A DNA stretch of 64,000 nt from an uncultured Acetatifactor sp. (GCA_944384205.1 CALWSL010000001.1:1-64000); one strand, 5' to 3'. Shown: positions 26,061-35,203, counted from the first letter of the stretch. The notes: generated by a model not told the origin, from the sequence alone. Numbers and translations: made by a program.

Positions 26061-26089
26061 TTGTCTCTGTTTTCTGTATTTAGTATAAT
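26061..26089 (+). promoter_or_regulatory. Promoter of pta-ackA
   Basis: TTGTCT (26061-26066), a 17-bp spacer, TATAAT (26084-26089). On the other strand a TATAAT (26033-26038) could be the -10 for tmcAL, but no good -35 was found. Confidence 0.7.
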
Positions 26090-26168
26090 ATAAAAAGGAC
26101 AATTTGTTAAGAACAATATCATCAAAAAGTAAAAATAAAGTGAAAATGCGGCGGAAAGGAGAACAATT

Positions 26169-27170
26169 ATGTCATATATTGACATTATTAAAGACAGGGC
26201 AAGACTGGATAAAAAAACGATTGTTTTGCCGGAAACAACTGACAAGAGAACCCTGATTGCAGCGGCTAAGGTAATGGAAGAGGGGATTGCCAACATTATT
26301 CTGATTGGCAACGAAGAGAAGATTATGGACGGTGCGGGATGGCTGGAGGTTGATCTGGACAAGGCAACGATTATCAATCCTGCAACGACGCCGAAGCTTG
26401 ACACGTATGTGGAACTCTTATATGAGACCAGAAAAGCAAAGGGGATGACCCCGGAGAAGGCGAAGGAGATTTTGTTAAGCGATTATCTCACCTTTGGCAT
26501 TGTGATGGTAAAGGCGAATGACGCCGACGGTATGGTTGCAGGAGCCTGTCACTCCACTGCAGATACCTTAAGACCCGCATTACAGATTTTAAAGACAGCT
26601 CCCGGCGTGAAGCTGGTTTCCGCTTTTTTTGTAATGGATACAAAGTTTAAGGAACAGGGAGAGAACGGAACCTTTATTTTTGCCGACTGCGGACTGAATC
26701 AGGATCCCACGGCAGAGGAGCTTGCCGCAATTGCAGACACTTCCTCCAGAAGCTTTAAATCGCTGGTCGGTCCGAAGCCTGTCATTGCAATGCTCAGTCA
26801 TTCCACAATGGGAAGTGCAAAGCATGCCCTGGTTGACAAGGTGGTGGAGGCAACGAGAATCGCTCATGAGAAATATCCCCATCTGACATTGGATGGTGAG
26901 CTGCAGGTTGACGCCGCGCTGGTTCCCCATGTTGCCAAATCGAAATCTCCCGGAAGTCCTGTGGGCGGTAAGGCAAATGTATTGATATTTCCCAATCTGG
27001 ATGCCGGAAATATCGGTTATAAGCTGGTACAGAGATTGGGAGGGGCAGAGGCTTACGGACCGATGCTGCAGGGTATTGCAAAGCCGGTGAATGATTTGTC
27101 CCGCGGCTGTTCCTGGGAGGATATCGTGGGTGTTGTGGCGCTTACAGCAGTTCAGGCGCAGTTAGTCTAA
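26169..27170 (+). CDS. pta: Phosphate acetyltransferase
   Basis: 333 aa, the short Pta form without the N-terminal DRTGG domain. It interconverts acetyl-CoA and acetyl phosphate. Family blocks are clear: IVLPETTDKRTLIAAAKVMEEG, GMVAGACHSTADTLRPALQ, and SKSPGSPVGGKANVLIFPNLDAGNIGYKL. AAAGGAG precedes the ATG. It is followed by ackA after 30 bp, forming the standard ATP-yielding acetate pathway of a fermentative anaerobe. Confidence 0.97.
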   Translation: MSYIDIIKDRARLDKKTIVLPETTDKRTLIAAAKVMEEGIANIILIGNEEKIMDGAGWLEVDLDKATIINPATTPKLDTYVELLYETRKAKGMTPEKAKEILLSDYLTFGIVMVKANDADGMVAGACHSTADTLRPALQILKTAPGVKLVSAFFVMDTKFKEQGENGTFIFADCGLNQDPTAEELAAIADTSSRSFKSLVGPKPVIAMLSHSTMGSAKHALVDKVVEATRIAHEKYPHLTLDGELQVDAALVPHVAKSKSPGSPVGGKANVLIFPNLDAGNIGYKLVQRLGGAEAYGPMLQGIAKPVNDLSRGCSWEDIVGVVALTAVQAQLV

Positions 27171-27200
27171 TAATCGTATGGAAAGGAATTAAAAACAATT

Positions 27201-28397
27201 ATGAATATTTTAGTAATAAATTGCGGAAGCTCTTCTCTGAAATTTCAGTTGATTGATTCCGGGTCCGAGCAATGTATTGCCAAGGGAATCTGTGAGAGGA
27301 TCGGTATTGAAGGGAGTATGATTACCTATACGCCGGCAGGTGGCGAGAAGGAAAAGACGGTTACGCCCATGCCCGACCACACGGAAGCAATCCGTCTGGT
27401 GCTGGATGCACTGACCAATGAGAAAACAGGCGTGGTGAAGAGTCTGGAGGAAATCGGTGCAGTAGGTCATCGTATTGTACATGGCGGAGAGAAATTTGCA
27501 GAGTCTACTATTATTACGGATGAGGTGATAGCTGCCATCGAGGAATGCAACGAACTTGCCCCGCTGCACAATCCTGCCAATTTAATCGGTATCAGCGCGT
27601 GCAGGAAGCTGATGCCGGATACTCCAATGGTTGCCGTATTTGATACCGCATTCCATCAGACCATGCCCAGGGAGGCTTATCTGTACGGTTTGCCGTATGA
27701 ATATTATGAGAAATACAAGATTAGAAGATATGGTTTTCACGGAACCAGTCATTCTTATGTGTCTAAGAGGGCGGCCGAGGTTCTCGGCAAAAAATATGAA
27801 GACTTGAAGATAATTGTCTGTCATCTGGGAAACGGAGCCAGTGTGTCTGCCATTCAGAACGGAAAATGTATAGATACCTCCATGGGGCTTACTCCGTTGG
27901 AGGGATTGATTATGGGAACCCGCAGCGGCGATATTGATCCCGCTATTGTAGAGTTTCTTTCTCACAAGGAGCATCTTACTGTTTGTGAGGTAATGAATAT
28001 CCTCAACAAGAAGTCAGGAGTGCTTGGATTGTCAGGCAATTTTTCCTCTGATTTCCGTGATATTGAGGCAGGATATCTAAACGGTGAGGAAAATTGTGTC
28101 CGTGCGATGAAGACATTCTGCTATCGCGTGGCAAAATACATCGGTGCCTATGTGGCGGCGTTAAACGGTGTTGACGTCATCTGTTTTACTGCCGGCGTGG
28201 GCGAAAACGGTCCTCTTGTACGCAGTCTGATTTGTGAGCATCTGGGTTATCTGGGTGTTGAACTTGATCGGGATGCAAATAACAGGCGCGGCGAAGATAT
28301 GGTGATTACAACGAAGGACAGTAAAACTACCGTAATGTCAATTCCCACTAATGAGGAGCTTGCCATTGCGAGAGAGACTGTCCGCCTGATAAAATAG
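27201..28397 (+). CDS. ackA: Acetate kinase
   Basis: 398 aa, the standard length. It makes ATP from acetyl phosphate. ASKHA-fold motifs are all present: VINCGSSSLKFQL at the start, the VGHRIVHGG and FDTAFHQTMP active-site blocks, GFHGTSHSYV, HLGNGASV, and GVGENGP near the C terminus. GGAAAGG precedes the ATG. It is cotranscribed with pta and followed by a terminator. In many Clostridia DUF177-rpmF comes next; here about 12 kb of other genes intervenes. Confidence 0.98.
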   Translation: MNILVINCGSSSLKFQLIDSGSEQCIAKGICERIGIEGSMITYTPAGGEKEKTVTPMPDHTEAIRLVLDALTNEKTGVVKSLEEIGAVGHRIVHGGEKFAESTIITDEVIAAIEECNELAPLHNPANLIGISACRKLMPDTPMVAVFDTAFHQTMPREAYLYGLPYEYYEKYKIRRYGFHGTSHSYVSKRAAEVLGKKYEDLKIIVCHLGNGASVSAIQNGKCIDTSMGLTPLEGLIMGTRSGDIDPAIVEFLSHKEHLTVCEVMNILNKKSGVLGLSGNFSSDFRDIEAGYLNGEENCVRAMKTFCYRVAKYIGAYVAALNGVDVICFTAGVGENGPLVRSLICEHLGYLGVELDRDANNRRGEDMVITTKDSKTTVMSIPTNEELAIARETVRLIK

Positions 28398-28419
28398 AGA
28401 ATAAAATAGTAGTTGTTAC

Positions 28420-28453
28420 AAACCCGACCTTCCGTTCAGAGGGGCGGGTTTTT
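28420..28453 (+). terminator. Terminator of pta-ackA
   Basis: AAACCCG (28420-28426) / CGGGTTT (28445-28451), then further T residues. Confidence 0.8.
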
Positions 28454-28489
28454 GAATGCCGGAGCATTATGGGAGAATCATGCGTGCGA

Positions 28490-28522
28490 TGATGCAAAAA
28501 TGATGCAGTTGTGATGCAAAAG
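28490..28522 (+). promoter_or_regulatory. Three 11-bp direct repeats, likely response-regulator box A
   Basis: TGATGCAAAAA, TGATGCAGTTG and TGATGCAAAAG follow each other without gaps, a period of one helical turn. They end 26 bp upstream of the -35 of the two-component operon, the usual layout for OmpR-family binding sites. A related array lies at 32654-32697. Confidence 0.7.
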
Positions 28523-28548
28523 ATATGCGAAGTCCCGTTTGGAAATGG

Positions 28549-28577
28549 TTGAGAAAACAAAGCATTGATGATATACT
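28549..28577 (+). promoter_or_regulatory. Promoter of the two-component operon
   Basis: TTGAGA (28549-28554), a 17-bp spacer, TATACT (28572-28577). Confidence 0.7.
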
Positions 28578-28607
28578 AAAAAGATAGAGAAAAAGAGGAG
28601 GGAGCGC

Positions 28608-29693
28608 GTGAAAGAAATATTAAGTGTTATTTTCGTATGCAGTTTACTTGTTTTGTCCATGCTTCCCGCAAGAGCAGCCGGAACTGGAGAGGAGGTTCTT
28701 TCCAGTTATCAGGAATATCAGGAACGGTTTGAGGCGATTACTCACAGAGATAATATTGAGGAGACCGGGTATGAGATTGACGAAACACAGGTATTCCCCA
28801 TCCTTTTGGAATCCTTTGGAGAGGAGGAGGTCATGTTTGTGCCCGCTATGGACAGCGAATATCACAGACTGGCTTTTTTTCTTACGGACGGGGAGGGCAA
28901 TATCCTGTACAAATACAATCAACTGGAGACAAATTATATTTATCTGGGACAAATGGAACAGCCGACGCAGTCCATTGCTTCGGTATCCTTTCAGGATGCG
29001 AATAATGACGGGTTGACGGATATTATTCTGATTACGAAGTGTATCAATGATTCGGGAGAATATGCGGGAAAGACTTATAAGTTGGGAGACGTTTTGTTTC
29101 AGGGGGACGGAGAATTTTACAGAGACTGGCGAATTTCTGATAAAATTAACCGTTTCAGCATGAACAGAAATGCAAACTGTATTATTTCGTTTGTGAGGGA
29201 CGGCTGCTCGGTAGAATTTCTTTATACAGCCACTACATTAAAGGAGCTTTTGGAAAACGGATTTTCCGTTATCGAGGAACAGAGCTACACAAGAAATTTT
29301 GAAAAACTGGGGCGACTGAAAACGGTACCAGGTATCTTTCGTATTTCGGAATACAATATCTTTATGATCTATCTGGTGGACGAGCAGGGGGATATCGTAT
29401 GGAGCTTTCAGCCTATGGAGGACTATGATAACCTTTATTCCCTAAAGGGTATCACCGGGAAAGACGTGGACGGTGATGGAATGAAGGATCTGGTAGTGCT
29501 GGCGCGGTACAGTTACGAGGATGCGGAAGGAAATCTTGCGGTGGAAAGCGACTGTTCCATTTATTATCAGCGGACGGGAGGTTTCGATATCGACAAAGAG
29601 TTTCAAAATTATTATACCTGTACGGAAGTGGACACATTGGAAGCCCTTGTGGCAAAGATAAGGGAATACTGGGGATGGAAGGCAGAGGAGTAA
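28608..29693 (+). CDS. Exported protein with FG-GAP/VCBS-like repeats, first gene of a two-component operon
   Basis: 361 aa, starting at a GTG with GAGGAGGG six bases upstream. An N-terminal signal sequence (LSVIFVCSLLVLSMLPARA, residues about 5-23) has a likely signal peptidase I site after ARA; there is no lipobox cysteine. Two segments resemble calcium-binding VCBS/FG-GAP loops: FQDANNDGLTDIILITKC and GKDVDGDGMKDLVVLARY, each D-x-[DN]-x-D-G. The stop codon touches the start of the response regulator, so it is cotranscribed and could be an extracellular accessory or sensor partner of the kinase. No named family fits. Confidence 0.8.
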   Translation: MKEILSVIFVCSLLVLSMLPARAAGTGEEVLSSYQEYQERFEAITHRDNIEETGYEIDETQVFPILLESFGEEEVMFVPAMDSEYHRLAFFLTDGEGNILYKYNQLETNYIYLGQMEQPTQSIASVSFQDANNDGLTDIILITKCINDSGEYAGKTYKLGDVLFQGDGEFYRDWRISDKINRFSMNRNANCIISFVRDGCSVEFLYTATTLKELLENGFSVIEEQSYTRNFEKLGRLKTVPGIFRISEYNIFMIYLVDEQGDIVWSFQPMEDYDNLYSLKGITGKDVDGDGMKDLVVLARYSYEDAEGNLAVESDCSIYYQRTGGFDIDKEFQNYYTCTEVDTLEALVAKIREYWGWKAEE

Positions 29694-30350
29694 ATGATTA
29701 AGATACTGATTGTAGATGATGAAAAACCGATTTGTGATTTAATTGACATTAATTTATCTGCGGCGGGCTACCGCTGCAGTGCGGTGCAGGACGGGCTGGA
29801 AGCCATTGATATGATTGAAAGCGAGAAATTTGATTTGATTCTGTTGGATATTATGCTTCCCGGCGTTGACGGCTATGACATCATGGAGTATATCAGACCG
29901 CTGAAAATTCCTGTAATCTTTATTACCGCCAGACATGAGGTAAAGGACAGGGTAAAGGGATTGAAGCTGGGCGCTGAGGATTATCTCGTAAAGCCCTTTG
30001 ATGCGGTGGAGCTTGTGGCGAGAGTGGAAGTGGTGCTTCGGCGGTTTCATAAGACACAGAAAATTTTAAGAGCAGGAGATGTGACTGTGGATATGGAGGC
30101 GCGCAAGGTTACAAAGGCGGGAACCCCTGTGGTGCTTACCAACAAGGAATACGGTCTGCTGGTACTTTTCATTCAGAATAAGAACATTGCCCTGTTCAAG
30201 GAGACTCTTTATGAGAAGGTCTGGGAGGATGAATATATAGCGGACAGCAGGACATTAGAGCTGCATGTACAGCGTCTTCGCAGAAAGATGGGCTGGGAAA
30301 ACAATCTGGTTGCGGTTTACAAGGTTGGATATCGCTTGGAGCTGGATTGA
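29694..30350 (+). CDS. OmpR-family response regulator
   Basis: 218 aa. Residues 1-118 are the receiver (D8/D9, phospho-acceptor D52 in LLDIMLPGVDG, T78, K100). Residues about 125-216 are the winged-helix DNA-binding domain, with TNKEYGLLVLFIQNKNIALFKETLYEKVW and the recognition part SRTLELHVQRLRRKMG. It starts immediately after the preceding stop, followed by its cognate kinase. The 11-bp-phased TGATGCAAAAA repeats upstream of this operon and of the decayed amidase gene downstream are good candidates for its target sites. Confidence 0.95.
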   Translation: MIKILIVDDEKPICDLIDINLSAAGYRCSAVQDGLEAIDMIESEKFDLILLDIMLPGVDGYDIMEYIRPLKIPVIFITARHEVKDRVKGLKLGAEDYLVKPFDAVELVARVEVVLRRFHKTQKILRAGDVTVDMEARKVTKAGTPVVLTNKEYGLLVLFIQNKNIALFKETLYEKVWEDEYIADSRTLELHVQRLRRKMGWENNLVAVYKVGYRLELD

Positions 30351-30389
30351 CGAAAAGCTGTAAACCGGTGAAAGGTTTGGGATGAAGGA

Positions 30390-31814
30390 ATGAAATTTTC
30401 GTATAAAATACTGTTGGTCACCATTATTGTCATGGCATTTGCATTTGGATTCGGCGGTTATTTTTTCGTGGATTATGTGTTTGAAACCTCTCTGGGCAGA
30501 GAAGTGGAACAGGCAATGGATGAAAGCAGCATCCTGCAGTTTGCTTTTGAGACAGCAGCTTTAAACATTCCGTCCAAGTATGATGTGCTGCAGGATACCA
30601 CTGTGGAGCAGATTGGTCTGAATCTGGAAAAGAGTCAGGGAACGGTAAGACTGCTCAGATTGTCTGACGAAGAAAAGAATCCCTTATATGCCAGTGAGGG
30701 ATTTACAAAAAGTACGGATTTTCTGATGCAGATAGACGAGCAGTCAAGAATCTATCAGATTATTCAGGTCGAAGGAAAGTACTATGTGCAGACCGGTACA
30801 GTGCTGAACGCGCTGGACAGAATTCTTTATCTGGAGACCATGAAGGATGTAACAGGAGTTTATGATGAGAAAACGGAGGGCTTTTCCTTTTACAGAAAGC
30901 TGACATTGGTTATTTTACTGTGTAGCTCTGTGATTATGTTTTTTGTTTCTTCCTGGCTGACAATGCCAATCTGCCTTTTGACAAAAGCCACCAAAAAGAT
31001 GGCGGAGGGCGATTACAGCTATCGCGCAGAGGTAATAAGCCATGATGAAATGGGAGAATTGACCTGTGATTTTAATCAGATGTCATATACGCTGGAGGAA
31101 AATATACATAAGCTGGAGGAGGAGATTCGAGCCAGAGAGGACTTCATTGCTGCATTTTCTCACGAATTAAAAACTCCGCTGACAGCGATTATCGGATATG
31201 CAGACCTGCTTCGTTCCCGCAAGCTGGATGAGGAGAAGCATTTCCTTTCGGCAAATTACATTTACACGGAGGGGAAACGTTTAGAAACTATGGCGTTTCG
31301 CCTGTTGGATATCATCGTCACGAAACGGTGTGATATCGAGAAGCAGCAGGTGGAAGCGGCAGTATTCTTTCAGTATCTGGAGGATATGTATGCGGAAAAA
31401 ACGGATTGTAAGCTCCAGATACAATATGATGAGGACAAAATCTGTGTGGAGGTCAATTTATTAAAGTCGGTGCTGCTAAACCTTGTGGACAATGCCTGCA
31501 AGGCATCGGAAGCGGGCTGCATCGTAGAGGTAAGGGGAAAAAAGACGGAGGAAGGTTATCTTTTCTCGGTAAAGGATTACGGTGTGGGTATCCCGCAGGA
31601 GGAATGCAAAAAGATTACGGAGGCGTTCTATATGGTGGATAAGTCCCGTTCCCGCAGCAGAAACGGAGCAGGCTTAGGGTTAGCGCTCTGTGTGGAAATT
31701 CTCAAACTGCATCACAGTGAACTGGTGATTGAAAGTACACTGGGGGAGGGCAGCTGCATCAGTTTCCTTTTGCCAAAGGAGGAGGTGGAACCGCTTGAAG
31801 AAGAAAAAAATTAA
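30390..31814 (+). CDS. Sensor histidine kinase
   Basis: 474 aa. The first membrane helix is at about 7-29, an extracellular sensor at about 30-168, and the second helix at 172-192. HAMP runs about 193-245. The HisKA domain holds H258 in FIAAFSHELKTPLTAIIGYADLL. The ATPase boxes are N (LLNLVDNACKASEAG), G1 (DYGVGIP) and G2 (GAGLGLAL). All parts look functional. It follows the response regulator by 39 bp. The signal sensed is unknown; the neighbouring cell-wall gene remnants hint at an envelope signal. Confidence 0.95.
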   Translation: MKFSYKILLVTIIVMAFAFGFGGYFFVDYVFETSLGREVEQAMDESSILQFAFETAALNIPSKYDVLQDTTVEQIGLNLEKSQGTVRLLRLSDEEKNPLYASEGFTKSTDFLMQIDEQSRIYQIIQVEGKYYVQTGTVLNALDRILYLETMKDVTGVYDEKTEGFSFYRKLTLVILLCSSVIMFFVSSWLTMPICLLTKATKKMAEGDYSYRAEVISHDEMGELTCDFNQMSYTLEENIHKLEEEIRAREDFIAAFSHELKTPLTAIIGYADLLRSRKLDEEKHFLSANYIYTEGKRLETMAFRLLDIIVTKRCDIEKQQVEAAVFFQYLEDMYAEKTDCKLQIQYDEDKICVEVNLLKSVLLNLVDNACKASEAGCIVEVRGKKTEEGYLFSVKDYGVGIPQEECKKITEAFYMVDKSRSRSRNGAGLGLALCVEILKLHHSELVIESTLGEGSCISFLLPKEEVEPLEEEKN

Positions 31815-32625
31815 TATTGCTATTCTGATTGTGACAGGCGCTCTTTTGGTGTGTGCTATATGGGGACCGGAGAAGCTGGCGCAGTATAAGGATAGGAAAA
31901 CTTTAAATCATGTGGCAGTGGAGAGGGTGGAAAATTCCAGTGAAGGATACCGCTATTCTATGAGCAATAATGAGAAGATGTATATTCTTGCAAAATGTCT
32001 GGACAATCAGGTGATTCCGGAAAGCGAGCTAAGTTCCATGACGAAAGTGGAAGCGGAGTCGGTTGCTTATGAAGAATTGACCGGAACCTATGCTTTTGTG
32101 GTAAATCACAGAGGTCCCTCCGATAAGGAGATTACGGATGAAGAGATTTTTGAAATTTGCAATAAAGGTCTGGAGGAGCTGAAAGAACTGGGAATCATTC
32201 CCGAAACGGTGAAGCAGGTAAATGCTTCTTCCTACAGTGCGGTTTTGTATTCTGCCATTGATGTGCTGGAGCCGAGAAACAATCTGTCCGTGTGGAAGGT
32301 GAGCCTGTCCACCAGCCAGCAGAATGCAAATAAGGCAAACCGGCTTCTGGATGCCTATATTGACGCAGATACAGGAAAAATCTATGAATTTTATGTCAGA
32401 ACGGAAAATAAATGGGCAGACATCGACCCGGATGAGCTGGTGACAAATTGGAGCGGCTATCTGGGACTGACGGGATGCGAAGAGTATGAGGACCCCAATC
32501 CGCTGTTAGAGACAACGCCCTATTATAAAAAATACAGATTTCCCGGCATGGATGAGGGGAAGACCATCGTTACCGTGGGATTTTATGAAGGAATCAATGA
32601 GCTTTTTTTGAAGATATCACGATGA
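31795..32625 (+). CDS. Membrane-anchored extracytoplasmic protein of the two-component operon
   Basis: 276 aa. I take the TTG at 31795 as start: AAAGGAGGAGG lies nine bases before it, it overlaps the kinase end by 20 bases, and the next residues KKKKINIAILIVTGALLVCAIWG form a textbook signal anchor. The upstream part of this frame is only the kinase read in another phase. The rest is extracellular with no named domain; the region DAYIDADTGKIYEFYVRTENKW looks PepSY-like. Its place after the kinase resembles accessory proteins such as YycH/YycI that modulate a kinase from outside, but no homology is claimed. Confidence 0.75.
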   Translation: MKKKKINIAILIVTGALLVCAIWGPEKLAQYKDRKTLNHVAVERVENSSEGYRYSMSNNEKMYILAKCLDNQVIPESELSSMTKVEAESVAYEELTGTYAFVVNHRGPSDKEITDEEIFEICNKGLEELKELGIIPETVKQVNASSYSAVLYSAIDVLEPRNNLSVWKVSLSTSQQNANKANRLLDAYIDADTGKIYEFYVRTENKWADIDPDELVTNWSGYLGLTGCEEYEDPNPLLETTPYYKKYRFPGMDEGKTIVTVGFYEGINELFLKISR

Positions 32626-32653
32626 GCTTTGCGATAGCTGCTGCAATGATAAA

Positions 32654-32697
32654 TGATGCGACTTTTATGCAAAAACGTTGATGTTTTGATGTAAAAA
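32654..32697 (+). promoter_or_regulatory. Second array of 11-bp repeats, likely response-regulator box B
   Basis: Consecutive 11-mers: TGATGCGACTT, TTATGCAAAAA, CGTTGATGTTT (degenerate), TGATGTAAAAA. The consensus equals that of the array at 28490. It lies directly upstream of the amidase remnant. Confidence 0.6.
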
Positions 32698-32711
32698 ATA
32701 TGAAGTAATGA

Positions 32712-33317
32712 TGTTGCCCCCGTTTATTCTTTGATTATCAGAAAAATAAGCTGGCAAATGATGCCCATGGAGATATTTATGTCAGCATTCATCAAAACGC
32801 CTGCGAGGAGACTGCGGAGGTATCGGGAATAGAAACCTGGTACAGTGTATCGGACTGCGGAAAGGACAGTAAAAGGCTGGCGAGGCTGATTCACAATGAC
32901 GTACTGCTTTACACAAAGAAAACAGACAGAGGATTGCGGGAAAGCGCAGAGTTTTATGTGATTCGGGAGACGCAGATGCCCTCCTGTCTGATAGAAACAG
33001 GTTTTTTGTCCAACAAAGAAGACAGGGAGGCATTGATGGATGCTGATTATCAGAGCAGGATTGTGGAAGGACATGCCATCGGCATCCATTGTGACAATCA
33101 TGATTATAATAAATTGTACAAGTGTGTGGACAGCTACGTGGCTGACTTTGAACAGGCATACGAGACAGTGTATGAGATTACCGGAGAAAAAGTCAGGTTG
33201 TTCCGGTTCCCGGGAGGCAGTATCAACGCATATAATAAAAAGGTGTATCAGGATATTAAAATACCGGATGGACCCACTGACTGCGGAGGTGGAGCCGATA
33301 CGATTTTAAAAAAGTAA
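32712..33317 (+). pseudogene. Chimeric remnant: N-acetylmuramoyl-L-alanine amidase joined to a polysaccharide deacetylase fragment
   Basis: From about 32733 the reading frame matches the C-terminal half of an amidase_3 enzyme (CwlD/LytC type): DIYVSIHQNA with a zinc His, ETWYSVSDCGKDSKRLARLIH, then LIETGFLSNKED with the catalytic Glu. The N-terminal half, including the first zinc His and Glu, is missing and no start codon with a ribosome site exists. After QSRIVEGHAIGIH (about 33052-33093) the frame becomes a polysaccharide deacetylase segment (YNKLYKCVDSYVADFEQAYETVYEITGEK and RFPGGSINAYN), which ends in an unrelated tail and a stop. Both families contain an EGxAxGI/GHxIGxH-like stretch at the joint, suggesting a deletion through short homology. 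It is not expected to be active. Confidence 0.75.
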
Positions 33318-33338
33318 TACTTTAAAGCAAAAAAGTAC

Positions 33339-33367
33339 TTGACAGGAAAAAAGGAAAGCAGTATGAT
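33339..33367 (+). promoter_or_regulatory. Promoter of the trp operon
   Basis: TTGACA (33339-33344), a 17-bp spacer, TATGAT (33362-33367). Confidence 0.85.
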
Positions 33368-33377
33368 ATAGAAAAAT

Positions 33378-33687
33378 AAATAGCGGAACACAAACCGTAG
33401 ATGTGGAGATAAAAACAGTATGTGCGCTTACAGAGAGACCGGATGCTGAGAAAGGTTGGAAATGCAGGCTGTTAAATGGACCACGGAGGGCGCAGTGAAC
33501 AAGGCTTGTCAGCCTTTAGTATTCTGCGACGTAGGGCATACGTTAGTTGCCGGGGATATGTTGGTATCCTGATAAGTGTGCGGGGAAACCCGTGAATCAA
33601 GGTGGCACCGCGGGAATTATAATATTATAATAATGAAAGTTTATCCCGTCCTTGACAGAAAGTATTATTCTGTCAAGGACGTTTTTT
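33378..33687 (+). promoter_or_regulatory. T-box riboswitch, tryptophan-specific
   Basis: The 33318-33724 gap holds a full T-box leader. Stem I contains the AGAGA element (near 33432) and the specifier TGG (33477-33479), the Trp codon, followed by A. The T-box AAGGTGGCACCGCGG is at 33599-33613; its TGGC would pair with the uncharged tRNA-Trp 3' end GCCA, consistent with a G discriminator. A terminator (33647-33687) follows and competes with the antiterminator. Uncharged tRNA-Trp thus turns on trpEGDCFBA. Confidence 0.95.
33647..33687 (+). terminator. T-box attenuator terminator
   Basis: CGTCCTTGACAGAA (33647-33660) / TTCTGTCAAGGACG (33668-33681), a perfect 14-bp stem, then TTTTTT. Confidence 0.95.
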
Positions 33688-33724
33688 GCGTATGCAGTAA
33701 AAATATCAGAATGGAGGAGCTTAT

Positions 33725-35203
33725 ATGAGAATACAACCCACGTTAGAGGAGTGCAAGAGACTTGCGGCGTCAGGAGAATATGGAGTGATTCCGGTCAGCA
33801 CAGACCTGTATGCGGATACTTCCACACCGATTGAAGTCCTTCGCATATTGAAAAATGTCAGTAAACATGTATATCTGTTGGAAAGCGCAGAGGCGGATAA
33901 GCGATGGGGAAGATATTCCTTTCTGGGGTATGACCCTATGCTGGAACTGACCTGTTACAACGGTACCACAACGATAAAGACATCAATGACGGCAAGAACA
34001 ACAACTGAGGATGTGCGCAGCTATATCAGAAATATTGTAGCGGAAAACAAAAGTCCGAGGCTTGATTATCTTCCTTCCTTTACAGGCGGACTGGTAGGAT
34101 ATTTCTCTTACGATTACATTAAATACAGCGAGCCCGCATTAAAATTGGATGCGCAGGATGAAGAAGGCTTTCAGGATGTAAACCTGATGCTGTTCCATAA
34201 AGTGATTGCCTTTGATAATTACCGACAGAAAATCATTCTGATTATCAATGTAAAAACCGAGGATTTGGAGACGAACTACAACAGAGCCATATTAGAGCTG
34301 GAGGGCATGAAGCAGCTTATCCGGAAAAAAGACATGGCGCCGCAGGTTCCGCTTAAGCTCAAGACGGATTTTACTCCCCTGTTTCAGGAGGAAGCCTACT
34401 GCGATATGGTAAGAAAGGCAAAGCACTACATCAAAGAGGGGGATATTTTTCAGGTGGTGCTTTCCAATCGTCTGGAAGCGCAGATGGAGGGAAGTCTGTT
34501 AGACGCTTACAGAGTGCTTCGCACCACGAACCCTTCCCCATATATGTTTTACTTTTCGGGAAGCGACGGAGAAATTGCAGGAGCCAGTCCTGAGACTTTG
34601 GTGAAGCTGGAAGATAAAAAGCTTTATACCTTTCCGCTTGCGGGAACAAGACCAAGAGGAGCAACCGAAGAAGAGGATATTGCTCTGGAAAAAGAGCTCC
34701 TTGCAGATGAGAAGGAACGGGCAGAGCACAATATGCTGATGGATTTGGGCAGGAATGATATCGGGAAAATCAGCAAAATCGGAACTGTTCAGGTAGAAAA
34801 ATATATGTCCATTGAACGATATTCCCATGTAATGCACATCGGATCTACCGTAAGCGGAGAAATCAGAGAGGATAAGGATGCGCTGGATGCAGTGGACGCC
34901 ATCCTTCCGGCGGGAACCCTCTCCGGCGCACCGAAGCTTCGTGCCTGCGAAATTATCAACGAACTGGAAAACAACAAGAGAGGTATTTACGGAGGCGCTA
35001 TCGGTTATATCTCTTTCGCCGGAAATCTGGATACCTGTATTGCCATCAGACTTGCCTTTTCCAAGAACGGAAAGGTGTTTGTCCGCTCCGGCGCGGGTAT
35101 CGTGGCAGACAGTGTACCGGAAAAGGAATACCGGGAGTGTATTCAGAAGGCGGCGGCTGTGAGAGCGGCAATTCAAATTGCACAGGAGGGCTTAGACGAA
35201 TGA
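33725..35203 (+). CDS. trpE: Anthranilate synthase component I
   Basis: 492 aa. It converts chorismate to anthranilate using ammonia from TrpG. The tryptophan feedback-site motif LLES is intact ([21 protein letters not shown]), and the chorismate-binding C-terminal half has the usual blocks [35 protein letters not shown] and [27 protein letters not shown] precedes the ATG. It is the first gene after the T-box and overlaps trpG by ATGA. Confidence 0.98.
   Translation: MRIQPTLEECKRLAASGEYGVIPVSTDLYADTSTPIEVLRILKNVSKHVYLLESAEADKRWGRYSFLGYDPMLELTCYNGTTTIKTSMTARTTTEDVRSYIRNIVAENKSPRLDYLPSFTGGLVGYFSYDYIKYSEPALKLDAQDEEGFQDVNLMLFHKVIAFDNYRQKIILIINVKTEDLETNYNRAILELEGMKQLIRKKDMAPQVPLKLKTDFTPLFQEEAYCDMVRKAKHYIKEGDIFQVVLSNRLEAQMEGSLLDAYRVLRTTNPSPYMFYFSGSDGEIAGASPETLVKLEDKKLYTFPLAGTRPRGATEEEDIALEKELLADEKERAEHNMLMDLGRNDIGKISKIGTVQVEKYMSIERYSHVMHIGSTVSGEIREDKDALDAVDAILPAGTLSGAPKLRACEIINELENNKRGIYGGAIGYISFAGNLDTCIAIRLAFSKNGKVFVRSGAGIVADSVPEKEYRECIQKAAAVRAAIQIAQEGLDE

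Noticed and set aside
28490-28522. CRISPR-like array
   Set aside because: The units are 11 bp and contiguous, with no spacers; a transcription-factor site fits better.
33378-33724. Leader peptide attenuator with Trp codons
   Set aside because: The specifier TGG, AAGGTGGCACCGCGG and terminator fit a T-box; no short frame with tandem Trp codons is present.
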